In this document: positions 54,291 through 64,000 of the stretch, piece after piece
How positions within the stretch are numbered: the stretch's first letter is position 1
Layout of the letters: the number at the start of each line of letters is the position of its first letter
Notes under the pieces: generated by a model
The model's database searches: none
Told to the model about the DNA's origin: nothing
Seen by the model: the letters and a program-made list of their open reading frames with translations, nothing else
Assembly: GCF_003144095.1 (NCBI RefSeq)
Contig: NZ_NSKH01000002.1
Coordinates: forward strand, 529,208 to 593,207
Direction: 5' to 3'
Origin: Streptomyces sp. ICBB 8177
GTDB taxonomy: Bacteria; Actinomycetota; Actinomycetes; Streptomycetales; Streptomycetaceae
Length of the DNA: 64,000 nt
Translations under genes and position numbers: made by a program

Positions 54291-54842
54291 TCAGTCCTCG
54301 CCGTAGCGGGGGTCGACGTTCTCCGGGGACAGCCCCAGCAGCTCCGCGACCTGCTCGACCACGACCTCGTGGACCAGCAGCGCCCGCTCGTCACGGGTCT
54401 TCGCGCGGATCTCCACCGGGCGCCGGTAGATCACGATGCGGTTGGACGAGCCCTGGCCCGCCTCGCCCGCGGACACCAGCCTCCCCAGCGGCACCACGTC
54501 GTCGTCCTGCTCGCCGGGCACCGCGGGCGGCACGTCCTGCACCGCGAACTCGACCTCCGTCAGCTGCGGCCAGCGCCGCTCCAGCCGGTCGGCCGCGTCC
54601 CGTACCAGGTCGTCGAAGGCCTCCGAGCGGCTCACCGACAGCGGCACCTGCGGCGGCGCGATCGGGCCGCGCATGCCCCGGCCGTGGCGGTCCCTGCGGC
54701 GCGGCATCCGGCCGGGTGCCGCGCCGGACGCGGCAGCCGGACCGGGGCCGGGAGCCGGGGCCGGCGTCTGGCCCGGCGACTGGCCCGGAGGCTGCGGGCC
54801 CGGGGTCTGACCGGGCGCGTGCGGCGGAACGGGTGTCTCCAT
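54291..54842 (-). CDS. Metallopeptidase-family (zincin-like) protein with degenerate active site
   Basis: 183 aa from the ATG at 54842. A Pro/Gly-rich N-terminus of about 50 residues, then the small zincin-like domain (SRSEAFDDLVRDAADRLERRWPQLTEVEFAVQDVPP ... SSNRIVIYRRPVEIRA). Where active members have HExxH, this one reads HEVVVEQVAELLG, keeping the first His-Glu but not the second His. Ends DPRYGED. Proteolysis is therefore doubtful; a regulatory or structural role is more likely. Divergent from the DUF3499 gene, the same order as in mycobacteria. Confidence 0.82.
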   Translation of the reverse strand: METPVPPHAPGQTPGPQPPGQSPGQTPAPAPGPGPAAASGAAPGRMPRRRDRHGRGMRGPIAPPQVPLSVSRSEAFDDLVRDAADRLERRWPQLTEVEFAVQDVPPAVPGEQDDDVVPLGRLVSAGEAGQGSSNRIVIYRRPVEIRAKTRDERALLVHEVVVEQVAELLGLSPENVDPRYGED

Positions 54843-55133
54843 CACGTGCAGCGTAGCCGCCGGGTACGGCACCGCGCCCACCCCGCCGCGCGGCGCCGCC
54901 TCCTGTACCCCGTACAACTCCCGTGATGTCACGCAATGCGCGTTCGCCGTACAAACCGGACCGATCGCCTCCGCCCCGGTGAACACTCCGCGTGCCACAT
55001 CTGGCGCTCTTCGTGGCCATCGCCGACCGTCTCGCCCCGGCCGCTTCCCAACGGCACCGGCGTCCCCGCAGGTCGCGACAGTGGTCACGGGATCGGGCGA
55101 TCCCGGCACGCCGGGACGACACGAGAGGGTGAG

Positions 55134-55553
55134 GTGCGGGAGAGTCGTCGCGGCCCGCTCAAGAGTGCGGTACCGTCCAACGTCGTGAGCCCTGTACGTC
55201 GTTGTTCGCGCACCGCGTGCGGTCGTCCCGCCGTCGCGACGCTGACGTACGTCTACGCGGACTCCACCGCCGTCCTCGGTCCGCTCGCCACCTACGCCGA
55301 GCCCCACTGCTACGACCTGTGCTCCGAGCACTCCGCCCGGCTGACCGCGCCGCGCGGCTGGGAGGTCGTCCGGCTCGCCGTCGACACCGGCCCGACCCGG
55401 CCCACCGGCGACGATCTCGAAGCCCTCGCCAACGCCGTGCGCGAGGCCGCCCGCCCGCAGGACCGTCCGGGCGCGCATCCCGGCCGCGACGGCGATCCGG
55501 TCGAGGTCGCCCGCCGCGGCCATCTGCGGGTGCTGCGCTCGCCCGAGTCGTAG
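55134..55553 (+). CDS. DUF3499 family protein
   Basis: 139 aa from the GTG at 55134 with AGAGGG just before; a GTG at 55185 is an alternative that starts at VSPVRRC. The conserved part is VRRCSRTACGRPAVATLTYVYADSTAVLGPL followed by EPHCYDLCSEHS, a CxxxxC ... CxxxC/H pattern suggesting a zinc ribbon. A charged helical tail follows. Actinobacterial family of unknown function, always next to the phosphomannomutase gene. Confidence 0.88.
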   Translation: MRESRRGPLKSAVPSNVVSPVRRCSRTACGRPAVATLTYVYADSTAVLGPLATYAEPHCYDLCSEHSARLTAPRGWEVVRLAVDTGPTRPTGDDLEALANAVREAARPQDRPGAHPGRDGDPVEVARRGHLRVLRSPES

Positions 55554-55698
55554 CCGACGACCTCACCGGGCCGCCACCCGGGCGTGCGCGAGCTGCCGCG
55601 CGGCCCGTGCTCCACGAGGACTCCGCCGGGGCGGGTAGGTTGGTGCCAGTTGTCCGTCCTGCCGCGCTTCACCGGCGCGTGTTCCCCCAGGAGTTGCA

Positions 55699-57057
55699 GT
55701 GCCCGACCTGACGCAGATCGTGAAGGCGTACGACGTCCGCGGCGTCGTCCCCGACCAGTGGGACGAGACCCTCGCCGAACTGTTCGGCGCCGCCTTCGCC
55801 ACGGTCACGGGCGCGCGGCAGATCGTCGTCGGCCACGACATGCGCCCGTCCTCGCCCGGACTGTCGCACGCCTTCGCCACCGGCGCCGCCTCACGCGGCA
55901 CGGACGTGATCGAGATCGGCCTGTGCTCGACCGACCAGCTCTACTTCGCCTCCGGCAAGTTCGACATGCCCGGCGCCATGTTCACCGCAAGCCACAACCC
56001 GGCGCAGTACAACGGCATCAAGATGTGCCGCGCGGGCGCCGCCCCCGTCGGCCAGGACACCGGACTGAACGAGATCCGCCAACTCGCCGAGGACTGGGCC
56101 GAGTCGGGCCTGCCCGCCACCGACGCCACCCCCGGCACGGTGACCGCGCGCGACACCCTCGGCGACTACGCGGCCTACCTGCGCGACCTGGTCGACCTCA
56201 CCGCCATCCGCCGGCTCAAGGTCGTCGTCGACGCGGGCAACGGCATGGGCGGCCACACCGTCCCCACCGTCTTCGAGGGCCTGCCCCTCGAACTGGTCCC
56301 GATGTACTTCGAGCTGGACGGCACCTTCCCCAACCACGAGGCCAACCCGCTCGACCCGAAGAACCTGGTCGACCTCCAGGCCAAGGTCCGCGAGACCGGC
56401 GCCGACATCGGCCTGGCCTTCGACGGCGACGCCGACCGCTGCTTCGTCATCGACGAGCGCGGCGAGCCGGTGTCCCCGTCCGCCATCACCGCCCTGGTCG
56501 CCGCCCGCGAACTCGCCAAGCACCCCGGCGAGACGGTCATCCACAACCTGATCACCTCCTGGTCGGTGCCCGAGGTCGTCAAGGAGTGCGGCGGCACGCC
56601 GGTGCGCACCCGCGTCGGCCACTCGTTCATCAAGCAGGAGATGGCCCGCACCGGCGCCATCTTCGGCGGCGAGCACTCCGCGCACTACTACTTCCGGGAC
56701 TTCTGGAAGGCCGACACCGGCATGCTCGCCGCACTGCACGTGCTGGCCGCGCTCGGCGAGCAGGACGGCCCGCTGTCCGGGCTGGTCGCCCAGTACGACC
56801 GGTACGCCGCCTCCGGTGAGATCAACTCCACCGTCGACGACCAGGCCGGCCGCACCGCCGCCGTCCGCGAGGCCTTCACCGGCCGCGAGGGCGTCGACTT
56901 CGACGAACTGGACGGCCTGACGGTCACCGCCGCCGACTGGTGGTTCAACCTGCGCCCGTCCAACACCGAGCCGCTGCTGCGCCTCAACGTCGAGGCCCGC
57001 GACAAGGCCACCGTCGAGCGGGTCCGCGACGAGGTGCTGGCGATCGTCCGCGGCTGA
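55699..57057 (+). CDS. manB: Phosphomannomutase/phosphoglucomutase
   Basis: Interconverts mannose-6- and mannose-1-phosphate for GDP-mannose. GTG at 55699 with AGGAG upstream; 452 aa. Four-domain fold marks: catalytic phosphoserine S98 in FTASHNPAQYNG, metal loop LAFDGDADRCFV, sugar loop GGEHSAHYYF and phosphate loop RPSNTEPLLRLNVEA. Part of a rightward run with the Trm112-like, SIS and manA genes, although a strong terminator follows this gene. Confidence 0.96.
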   Translation: MPDLTQIVKAYDVRGVVPDQWDETLAELFGAAFATVTGARQIVVGHDMRPSSPGLSHAFATGAASRGTDVIEIGLCSTDQLYFASGKFDMPGAMFTASHNPAQYNGIKMCRAGAAPVGQDTGLNEIRQLAEDWAESGLPATDATPGTVTARDTLGDYAAYLRDLVDLTAIRRLKVVVDAGNGMGGHTVPTVFEGLPLELVPMYFELDGTFPNHEANPLDPKNLVDLQAKVRETGADIGLAFDGDADRCFVIDERGEPVSPSAITALVAARELAKHPGETVIHNLITSWSVPEVVKECGGTPVRTRVGHSFIKQEMARTGAIFGGEHSAHYYFRDFWKADTGMLAALHVLAALGEQDGPLSGLVAQYDRYAASGEINSTVDDQAGRTAAVREAFTGREGVDFDELDGLTVTAADWWFNLRPSNTEPLLRLNVEARDKATVERVRDEVLAIVRG

Positions 57058-57070
57058 CGGTCCACGACGC

Positions 57071-57111
57071 GCGGCGGGGCCCCGGGGGAAGCTTCCCCGG
57101 GGCCCCGCCGC
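57071..57111 (+). terminator. Terminator of manB
   Basis: GCGGCGGGGCCCCGGGG (57071-57087) pairs with CCCCGGGGCCCCGCCGC (57095-57111), loop GAAGCTT; 17 perfect pairs, 14 bp after the stop. Confidence 0.88.
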
Positions 57112-57178
57112 CCGCCGTGCGGCGGTAGGCTGGCCTGGCCTCACGACATTCATCATGACGACCGCCGAAGAGGGACCC

Positions 57179-57364
57179 ATGCCGCTCGAAGCCAGCCTCC
57201 TGGAGATCCTCGCCTGCCCGTCGTGCCACGCCCCGCTGCGCGAGAGCGACCAGGACGCCGAGGCGGCCGAACTGGTCTGCACCGGCGCCGGTTGCGGCCT
57301 GGCCTACCCGGTGCGCGACGGCATCCCGGTGCTCCTCGTCGACGAGGCCCGCCGCCCCGCGTAA
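57179..57364 (+). CDS. Trm112 family zinc-ribbon protein
   Basis: 61 aa from the ATG at 57179 with AGAGGG just upstream; the frame also allows an ATG at 57155. LLEILACPSCHAPL and LVCTGAGCGLAYPVRDGIPVLLVDEARR give the two zinc knuckles and the Trm112 C-terminal motif. Homologues activate methyltransferases in eukaryotes and archaea; in actinobacteria the partner is unknown. Runs on into the SIS gene after 43 bp. Confidence 0.92.
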   Translation: MPLEASLLEILACPSCHAPLRESDQDAEAAELVCTGAGCGLAYPVRDGIPVLLVDEARRPA

Positions 57365-57407
57365 GCGCACCCGACAGGCGACGGCACGAGGCCTAAGGAC
57401 GACGACG

Positions 57408-58553
57408 ATGTTCGACGAGTCCCAGCTCGACCACCCCGACGCCCTCGCCCGCGCCGACACCGGCGGGCTGCTGCTCGGCGTGGCCGCCGCGGGCGCCCGG
57501 GTGCGCACCGCCGCCCGGCACGCCGCCGAAGCGGGCATCGCCGACCTGAAACCGGACGGCCGCCCCCGCACCGTGCTGATCGCGGGCCCCGGCGCCGCCC
57601 CCCGCCACCTCGCCGACCTCCTCGGCGCCCTCGCGGGCTGCCCGGTGCTCCCCGTGCCGGCCACCGGCGCCACCCCCGCCCCGCCGGAGCTGCGGTGGGC
57701 GCTGCCCGGCTGGGCCGGCCCCCTCGACCTGCTGCTGCTCGCCACCTACGACGGCACGGAACCGGGCCTCGCCCTCCTCGTCGAACAGGCCTACCGGCAC
57801 GGCTGCACCGTCGCCGCGGTCGCCCCCGGCGGCTCACCGCTGACCGGCGCCGTCCAGCAGGCGCACGGCCTCGCGTTGCCGTTCGCCCCGCCGCCCTTCC
57901 ACGAGGGCACCCACGGCCGGGCGGGCGCCGAGGAAGCCGACCCCGGCGCCCTGTGGGCCCTGCTGACCCCGCTGCTCGCGCTCGTCGACCGCGTCGGACT
58001 GGCCGCCACGGGACCCGGCACCGTACAGGCCGTGGCCGACCGCCTCGATCTGGCCGCCGACCGCTTCGGCCCGGTCGCCGACACCTACCGCAACCCCGCC
58101 AAGACGCTCGCCGCCGAACTCGACGGCTCCCTCCCGCTGGTGTGGAGCGAAGGCCCGCTGACCGCGCCCGTGGCCCGCCGCTTCGCCGCCGCGCTCGCCG
58201 TCCGCGCCGGACGCCCCGCGCTCGCCGCCACGCTCCCGCAGGCCCTCGCCGACCACGCCGCCCTGCTCGCCGGGTCCGGCGCCTTCGGCGACGACCTGGA
58301 CGACTTCTTCCGCGACCGCGTCGAGGAATCCGCGTCCCTGCGCCCGCGCATCGTCCTGCTGCGCGAACCGGGCGGCCCGCCCAGCGCCGCGGTCACCGAG
58401 GCAGCGCACCGCGACGGCACCCCGCTCAGCGTGATCGACGCCCCCTCCGGCAGCCCCGCGGAAGCCCTCGCCGAACTGACCGCCCTCACCGACTTCGCCG
58501 CCGTCTACCTGGCCCTCGCCTCCACCGCCCCCGGCGGGGACACCGCCGCGTAG
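57408..58553 (+). CDS. SIS-domain sugar isomerase-like protein
   Basis: 381 aa, ATG at 57408 with AAGGACG upstream. Two SIS-like alpha/beta halves: TVLIAGPGAAPRHLADLLGAL, LLLLATYDGTEPGLALLVEQAYRHGCTVAAVAPGGSPLTGA, then TYRNPAKTLAAELDGSLPLVWSEGPLTAPVARRFAAAL. This matches the bifunctional phosphoglucose/phosphomannose isomerase-like family conserved between manB and manA in actinobacteria. Some usual Ser/Thr phosphate-binding residues are replaced (ATYDGTEPG for the common SxSGxTxET), so catalysis is uncertain. Confidence 0.85.
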   Translation: MFDESQLDHPDALARADTGGLLLGVAAAGARVRTAARHAAEAGIADLKPDGRPRTVLIAGPGAAPRHLADLLGALAGCPVLPVPATGATPAPPELRWALPGWAGPLDLLLLATYDGTEPGLALLVEQAYRHGCTVAAVAPGGSPLTGAVQQAHGLALPFAPPPFHEGTHGRAGAEEADPGALWALLTPLLALVDRVGLAATGPGTVQAVADRLDLAADRFGPVADTYRNPAKTLAAELDGSLPLVWSEGPLTAPVARRFAAALAVRAGRPALAATLPQALADHAALLAGSGAFGDDLDDFFRDRVEESASLRPRIVLLREPGGPPSAAVTEAAHRDGTPLSVIDAPSGSPAEALAELTALTDFAAVYLALASTAPGGDTAA

Positions 58554-58688
58554 CCGCGACCCGACCGCGCGACACGGGAACGCGACCCCGGCCCGCGACG
58601 TCCCGACCGACGACGCCCGGCGGCCCCACGCCCGCCGCGCCCCGATCGATCCTCCGCCCTCCGCACGACGAAGGAACACCGCACCGCA

Positions 58689-59888
58689 ATGGACCTCCTC
58701 GCCAACACCGTGCGCCCCTACGCCTGGGGTTCCACCACCGCCATCCCCGAACTGCTCGGCACCGAGCCCACCGGCGAGCCGCAGGCCGAACTGTGGATGG
58801 GCGCCCACCCCGGAGCCCCCTCGCGCCTGGACCGCGGAAGCGGCCCGGTGCCGCTCAGCGACGTCATCGCCGCCGACCCGCACGGCGAACTCGGCGACGC
58901 CGTCGTCGACCGCTTCGGCCCCCGGCTGCCGTTCCTGTTCAAGGTCCTCGCCGCCGGCACCGCGCTGTCCGTCCAGGTCCACCCCGACCTCGACCAGGCC
59001 AAGGCCGGCTACGCCGACGAAGAGGCCCGCGGCATCCCCGCCGACGCCCCCGACCGCAACTACCGGGACGCCAACCACAAGCCCGAGATGCTCTGCGCCC
59101 TCACCCCCTTCGAGGGCCTGTGCGGCTTCCGCCACCCCACCGAAGCCGCTGACCTCCTCGAATCCCTCGCCGTCGACGACCTCAAGCCCTTCGTCGACAT
59201 CCTGCGCGCCCGCCCCGAGAGCGACGCGCTGCGCGAGGTCCTGGTCGCCGTGCTCAGCGCGGAACGCACCGCGATGGCCGAGACCGTCGAACGCGCCGCC
59301 CTGGCCGCCGCCCGCCTCGGCGAGGGCGACGGCCCCTTCGCCGACGCCTGCGCCGCCTACGCCCAGGCCGCCCACGACTTCCCCGGCGACCCCGGCGTCA
59401 TCGCCGCCATGCTCCTCAACCACGTCCGCCTCCAGCCCGGCGAGGCGCTCTACCTCGGCGCGGGCGTCCCGCACGCCTACCTCAGCGGACTCGGCGTCGA
59501 ACTGATGGCCAACTCCGACAACGTCCTGCGCTGCGGCCTGACCCCCAAGCACATCGACGTCCCCGAACTGCTGCGCGTCGTCCGCTTCACCCCCGGCGAC
59601 CCGGCCGTGCGGCGCCCCGAGGACAGCGGCGACGGCGAAGAGGTCTACGACACCCCCATCGACGAGTTCCGCCTCTCCCGCTACGTCCTCGCCCCCGGCG
59701 CCGCCGCCCACCCGCTCGCCGTTCCCGCCCCGCAGATCCTGCTGTGCACCGCCGGCCGCGCCACCCTCACCGGCGCCGACGGCACCCGCCTGACCCTGGA
59801 GCGCGGCCAGTCCGCGTACGCACCGGCCGGCGAACCGCTCACCCTCGACGGCGAAGGCACCGTCTTCCGCGCCACCGTGAAGGTCTGA
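58689..59888 (+). CDS. manA: Mannose-6-phosphate isomerase, class I
   Basis: Fructose-6-phosphate to mannose-6-phosphate, zinc dependent, the step feeding ManB. ATG at 58689 with AAGGA upstream; 399 aa. Type I PMI motifs: NTVRPYAWGSTTAIPELLG, AELWMGAHPGAPS, LSVQVHPD, DANHKPEMLCALTPFEGLCGF and the sugar-site YLGAGVPHAYLSGLGVELMANSDNVLR. Followed by a CDF transporter gene after 47 bp. Confidence 0.96.
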   Translation: MDLLANTVRPYAWGSTTAIPELLGTEPTGEPQAELWMGAHPGAPSRLDRGSGPVPLSDVIAADPHGELGDAVVDRFGPRLPFLFKVLAAGTALSVQVHPDLDQAKAGYADEEARGIPADAPDRNYRDANHKPEMLCALTPFEGLCGFRHPTEAADLLESLAVDDLKPFVDILRARPESDALREVLVAVLSAERTAMAETVERAALAAARLGEGDGPFADACAAYAQAAHDFPGDPGVIAAMLLNHVRLQPGEALYLGAGVPHAYLSGLGVELMANSDNVLRCGLTPKHIDVPELLRVVRFTPGDPAVRRPEDSGDGEEVYDTPIDEFRLSRYVLAPGAAAHPLAVPAPQILLCTAGRATLTGADGTRLTLERGQSAYAPAGEPLTLDGEGTVFRATVKV

Positions 59889-59935
59889 CACCCTCCGGCA
59901 CGTCGGGCACCCTCAGGAAGGACACCCAGGCACCC

Positions 59936-60910
59936 ATGAGCGCGTCAGGCGGAACCCGGGCGATCGTCGCGGCCCTCAGCGCCAACCTCGCGATCGCCGC
60001 CAGCAAGTTCGTGGCGTTCGCCTTCAGCGGCTCCTCGTCCATGCTCGCCGAGGGCGTGCACTCGGTCGCCGACTCCGGCAACCAGGTGCTGCTGCTCATC
60101 GGCGGCAAACGCGCCCGGAAGCAGGCCACCGAGGAACACCCCTTCGGCTACGGCCGCGAGCGGTACGTCTCCGGCTTCCTGGTCTCCGTCGTCCTGTTCA
60201 CGGTCGGCGGGGTCTTCGCGCTGTACGAGGGATACGAGAAGGTCCGCCACCCGCACGCCGTCGACGACTGGTACTGGCCGGTCGGCGTCCTGGCCTTCGC
60301 CATCGTCGCCGAGGGGTATTCGTTCCGCACCGCCATGCGCGAGGCCGCCCCCGCGCGCGGCACCCTCAGCTGGCCGCAGTTCATCCGCCGCGCCAAGGCA
60401 CCCGAACTCCCCGTCGTCCTGCTGGAGGACTTCGGCGCCCTCATCGGCCTCGTACTCGCCCTCGGCGGCGTCGGCCTCGCCCTGCTCACCCACGACGGCG
60501 TGTGGGACGGCGTGGGCACCCTGTGCATCGGCGCCCTGCTCATCGCCATCGCCCTCGTCCTCGCCTCCGAGACCAAGTCGCTGCTGCTGGGCGAGGCCGC
60601 GGGCCCCGAGACCGTCGCCCGCATCCGCACCGCCGCCGTCGACGGCGCCACCGTCACCGGCGTCATCCACATGCGCACCCTCCACCTGGGCCCCGAGGAA
60701 CTGCTCGTCGCCGCCAAGATCGCGGTACGCCACGACGACACCGCCGCCCAGGTCGCCCAGGCCATCGACGAGGCCGAGGCCCGCATCCGGCAGGCCGTGC
60801 CCATCGCGCGCGTGATCTACCTCGAACCGGACATCTTCAGCGAGGCCGCGGCCGCCGCCGGACCCGATCCCGCCCAGACCCCGGGCGGTCCGGGCCCCGC
60901 CGCGAACTGA
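59936..60910 (+). CDS. Cation diffusion facilitator (CDF) family metal exporter
   Basis: 324 aa from the ATG at 59936 (AGGAAGGAC upstream). Six TM helices with the CDF metal sites: SSMLAEGVHSVADSGNQ (a His/Asp site, HSxxD) in TM2 and VVLLEDFGALIGLVLAL (E/D) in TM5, then a cytosolic ferredoxin-like domain (ETVARIRTAAVDGATVTGVIHMRTLHLGPEELLVAAKI). The HxxxD/ExxxG-type site and the EHPFGYGRERYVSGF motif place it in the group once called Zn/Fe exporters. Pro/Gly/Ala tail. Confidence 0.92.
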   Translation: MSASGGTRAIVAALSANLAIAASKFVAFAFSGSSSMLAEGVHSVADSGNQVLLLIGGKRARKQATEEHPFGYGRERYVSGFLVSVVLFTVGGVFALYEGYEKVRHPHAVDDWYWPVGVLAFAIVAEGYSFRTAMREAAPARGTLSWPQFIRRAKAPELPVVLLEDFGALIGLVLALGGVGLALLTHDGVWDGVGTLCIGALLIAIALVLASETKSLLLGEAAGPETVARIRTAAVDGATVTGVIHMRTLHLGPEELLVAAKIAVRHDDTAAQVAQAIDEAEARIRQAVPIARVIYLEPDIFSEAAAAAGPDPAQTPGGPGPAAN

Positions 60911-62659
<1,749 letters not shown>

Positions 62660-62719
62660 GACACCGCCGCGCCCTCGGTCCGACCCCCTCCGGTCCGGCT
62701 CCGCAGGGCCCGCACCGAA

Positions 62720-62770
62720 GGCAGGCCCCTCGCCGGACCCCGCACGGGACTCCGCGCCGGGGGGCCTGCC
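62720..62770 (+). terminator. Probable terminator after ahcY
   Basis: GGCAGGCCCC (62720-62729) pairs with GGGGCCTGCC (62761-62770) over a 31-nt GC-rich loop, 60 bp after the stop. Confidence 0.55.
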
Positions 62771-62881
62771 CCTTCGTCGGGGACGGTCACCCCTCCCGGA
62801 AGCCGGACCGCGCGACGAGCCGGCGGACGGCGGACCCGCTCCCGGCCCCCTCCGCACCACTGACCACCAAGAGCGCAGACC

Positions 62882-63496
62882 ATGCCACGCGGCCGCTACT
62901 CGTTCCACGACACCCACGACCACACCCCCTTGGGCGAAGAGCACTTCCACTGCGCCCCCGGCCCGGCCGGCTGGCGCTACACCGCCCGCACGACGTCGCC
63001 GGACGGCACGGAAAACGGCTCGGTCGACCTCACCATCGACGAGCTGGGCCGCCCTATTCGCGTCGAACTCCACGCCGGGGGCTGGCAGGTACGCGGCGCC
63101 GCGCTGGACGGCGTGACCTGGGTACGCACCGACCCGGCCGGCGAGCACGCGACCGAGGGCAACGCGCCCGCCCACGCCTTCACCGGCATGTCCCCGGCCT
63201 TCCTCGTCGCGACAGCCCGGCTGCTGCGCCTCGCGCCCGGCGCCCCGGCCACCCGCGTCCGCCTCATCGCCCTCACCTCCCCCGTGCTCGCGCCACTCAC
63301 CGTCGACCAGTCCTGGTCCCTCGTCGACAGGACAGCACACGCCACTGACAACGGCCCTCTGACGGTGGACGAGTACCAGGTCAGCGCCCTGGACACGGGC
63401 GAGCGGCACAGCGTCCACCTGGCCGGGGACGTGGTCCTCGCGGCCCCCGGCGTCGAGCTCGAAGACCTCGACTCGCCCCCGTCGACCTTCAGTTGA
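62882..63496 (+). CDS. Hypothetical protein
   Basis: 204 aa from the ATG at 62882. Soluble, with alternating beta strands (GWRYTARTTSPDG, GSVDLTIDELGRPIRVELHAGGWQVRG, HSVHLAGDVVLAAPGVELEDL), suggesting a beta-barrel or lipocalin/DUF1849-like sheet; I do not recognise the family. N-terminal histidines (HDTHDHTPLGEEHFHC) could bind metal. Codon use is normal for the genome. It stands alone between ahcY and an rRNA operon. Confidence 0.72.
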   Translation: MPRGRYSFHDTHDHTPLGEEHFHCAPGPAGWRYTARTTSPDGTENGSVDLTIDELGRPIRVELHAGGWQVRGAALDGVTWVRTDPAGEHATEGNAPAHAFTGMSPAFLVATARLLRLAPGAPATRVRLIALTSPVLAPLTVDQSWSLVDRTAHATDNGPLTVDEYQVSALDTGERHSVHLAGDVVLAAPGVELEDLDSPPSTFS

Positions 63497-64000
63497 GACG
63501 GCGTGGGGCCGTAGGCCCCTGGCAGGGTGACACCGCCCGCCCCGGTGGGTGCGACTCGGCGGATGTGCAATCGCCCCCGCCGAGCTGCTAATCTCCACTG
63601 CGCCTCAGGAGGCCCGTTGACGCGGGTGGACTGGGGAGGTAGATTTGAACGGTTGTCCCGAACTGGACAGTCTCGGGACCGTCGGGTAATGTCTACCCCC
63701 GCTTCAGCGGAATCTGCACGGAATGCGTTTCGAGCACTTCCCGAGAAGCACCCCCCGAATTGCTACCGGATAAAGCATCACGCTGAGTCTGATAGAGTCG
63801 GGATCACCGGAAAGCGGAATGCGGAACGGTGAAAGCCCCGCTCCAGCAGGGGGCCGGACGCGAAAGCCGGAAGCGGAATTCGGATCTGGTAAGGTTGGAA
63901 ACACCGAAGGGAAAGCCCGGAGGGGCCTGTGAAAGGGTCTTGAAGGTAGCTTCCGTTCCTTGAGAACTCAACAGCGTGCCAAAAGTCAACGCCAGATATG
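63497..64000 (+). promoter_or_regulatory. rRNA operon promoters and leader; 16S gene begins beyond the window
   Basis: The text turns from GC-rich to mixed composition with several promoter-like pairs: TTGACG (63617)-17 bp-TAGATT (63640); TGGACA (63664)-17 bp-TAATGT (63687); further -10-like boxes TAGAGT (63793) and TAAGGT (63890). The end, TTGAGAACTCAACAGCGTGC and then AAAAGTCAACGCCAGATATG, is the characteristic Streptomyces rrn leader just before 16S rRNA. Multiple tandem promoters are the rule for these operons. No rRNA sequence itself is inside. Confidence 0.85.

Overview
The window is high-GC (about 73%) actinomycete chromosome and almost certainly comes from Streptomyces or a close relative. 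The support is strong third-position GC, frequent GTG and occasional TTG starts, many leaderless genes, a whiB gene, DUF397/XRE regulator pairs, an Rpf-type protein behind a ydaO riboswitch, coenzyme F420 genes (fbiAB), and a DUF5719/DUF3499/metallopeptidase neighbourhood. It is dense core chromosome with no phage, IS element, CRISPR array or biosynthetic cluster.

Layout. 1-5.3 kb: a FUSC-type aromatic acid exporter (cut by the window edge) divergent from a MarR repressor across a clear palindrome, then a membrane protein and a fold-type III PLP decarboxylase. 5.5-11.2 kb: a histidine-utilisation operon, hutU - M20 amidohydrolase - hutF - hutI, behind a consensus promoter. 11.7-13.9 kb: a SigB/SigF-type sigma factor with a divergent anti-sigma antagonist (STAS) and an RsbW-like kinase. 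14.1-18.6 kb: a POT peptide transporter, a two-component pair and a GtrA protein. 19-25.4 kb: purK-purE-M19 dipeptidase, a broken Uma2 gene, a UDP-sugar dehydrogenase and an acyl-CoA dehydrogenase. 25.7-31.4 kb: a secreted sedolisin, an LCP ligase, an ACT-domain protein, and an AbaA/WhiJ-like module (ATPase, XRE regulator, two DUF397 proteins). 31.4-36.5 kb: a GNAT, an SDR, an Rpf-type protein with a c-di-AMP riboswitch, an epimerase, a thioesterase and a Lys/Pro/Ala-rich secreted protein. 36.5-43.6 kb: cell-wall genes (two LCP proteins, GT2, a TIGR03089 protein, a PGRP amidase) and a decayed PNPOx-like remnant. 43.7-47.9 kb: a HhH glycosylase, then fbiB and fbiA downstream of a cysteine dioxygenase that is preceded by a short ORF ending in Cys-Cys-Arg-Gly-Cys-Cys-Arg. 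48.3-62.7 kb: whiB, a 1275-residue membrane glycosyltransferase, DUF5719, metallopeptidase-like, DUF3499, manB, Trm112-like, SIS protein, manA, CDF transporter and ahcY. 63.5-64 kb: the promoters and leader of an rRNA operon whose 16S gene lies just outside.

How it fits together. manB, the SIS protein and manA supply mannose-1-phosphate and GDP-mannose precursors. LCP, GT2, epimerase, UDP-sugar dehydrogenase and amidase act on wall glycopolymers and peptidoglycan. The order GtrA-purK-purE ... LCP ... fbiAB - whiB - metallopeptidase - DUF3499 - manB - SIS - manA - ahcY resembles, from memory, the Rv3277-Rv3248c segment of Mycobacterium tuberculosis, so it is an old actinobacterial block.

The observations I rate highest are: the poly-cysteine leader ORF before cysteine dioxygenase-fbiAB, in which all four Cys codons are the rare TGT; an M20 hydrolase standing in for the final hut step; loss of the conserved active-site Arg in two of three LCP proteins; and two decaying genes, one with a single amber stop and one a frameshifted remnant.
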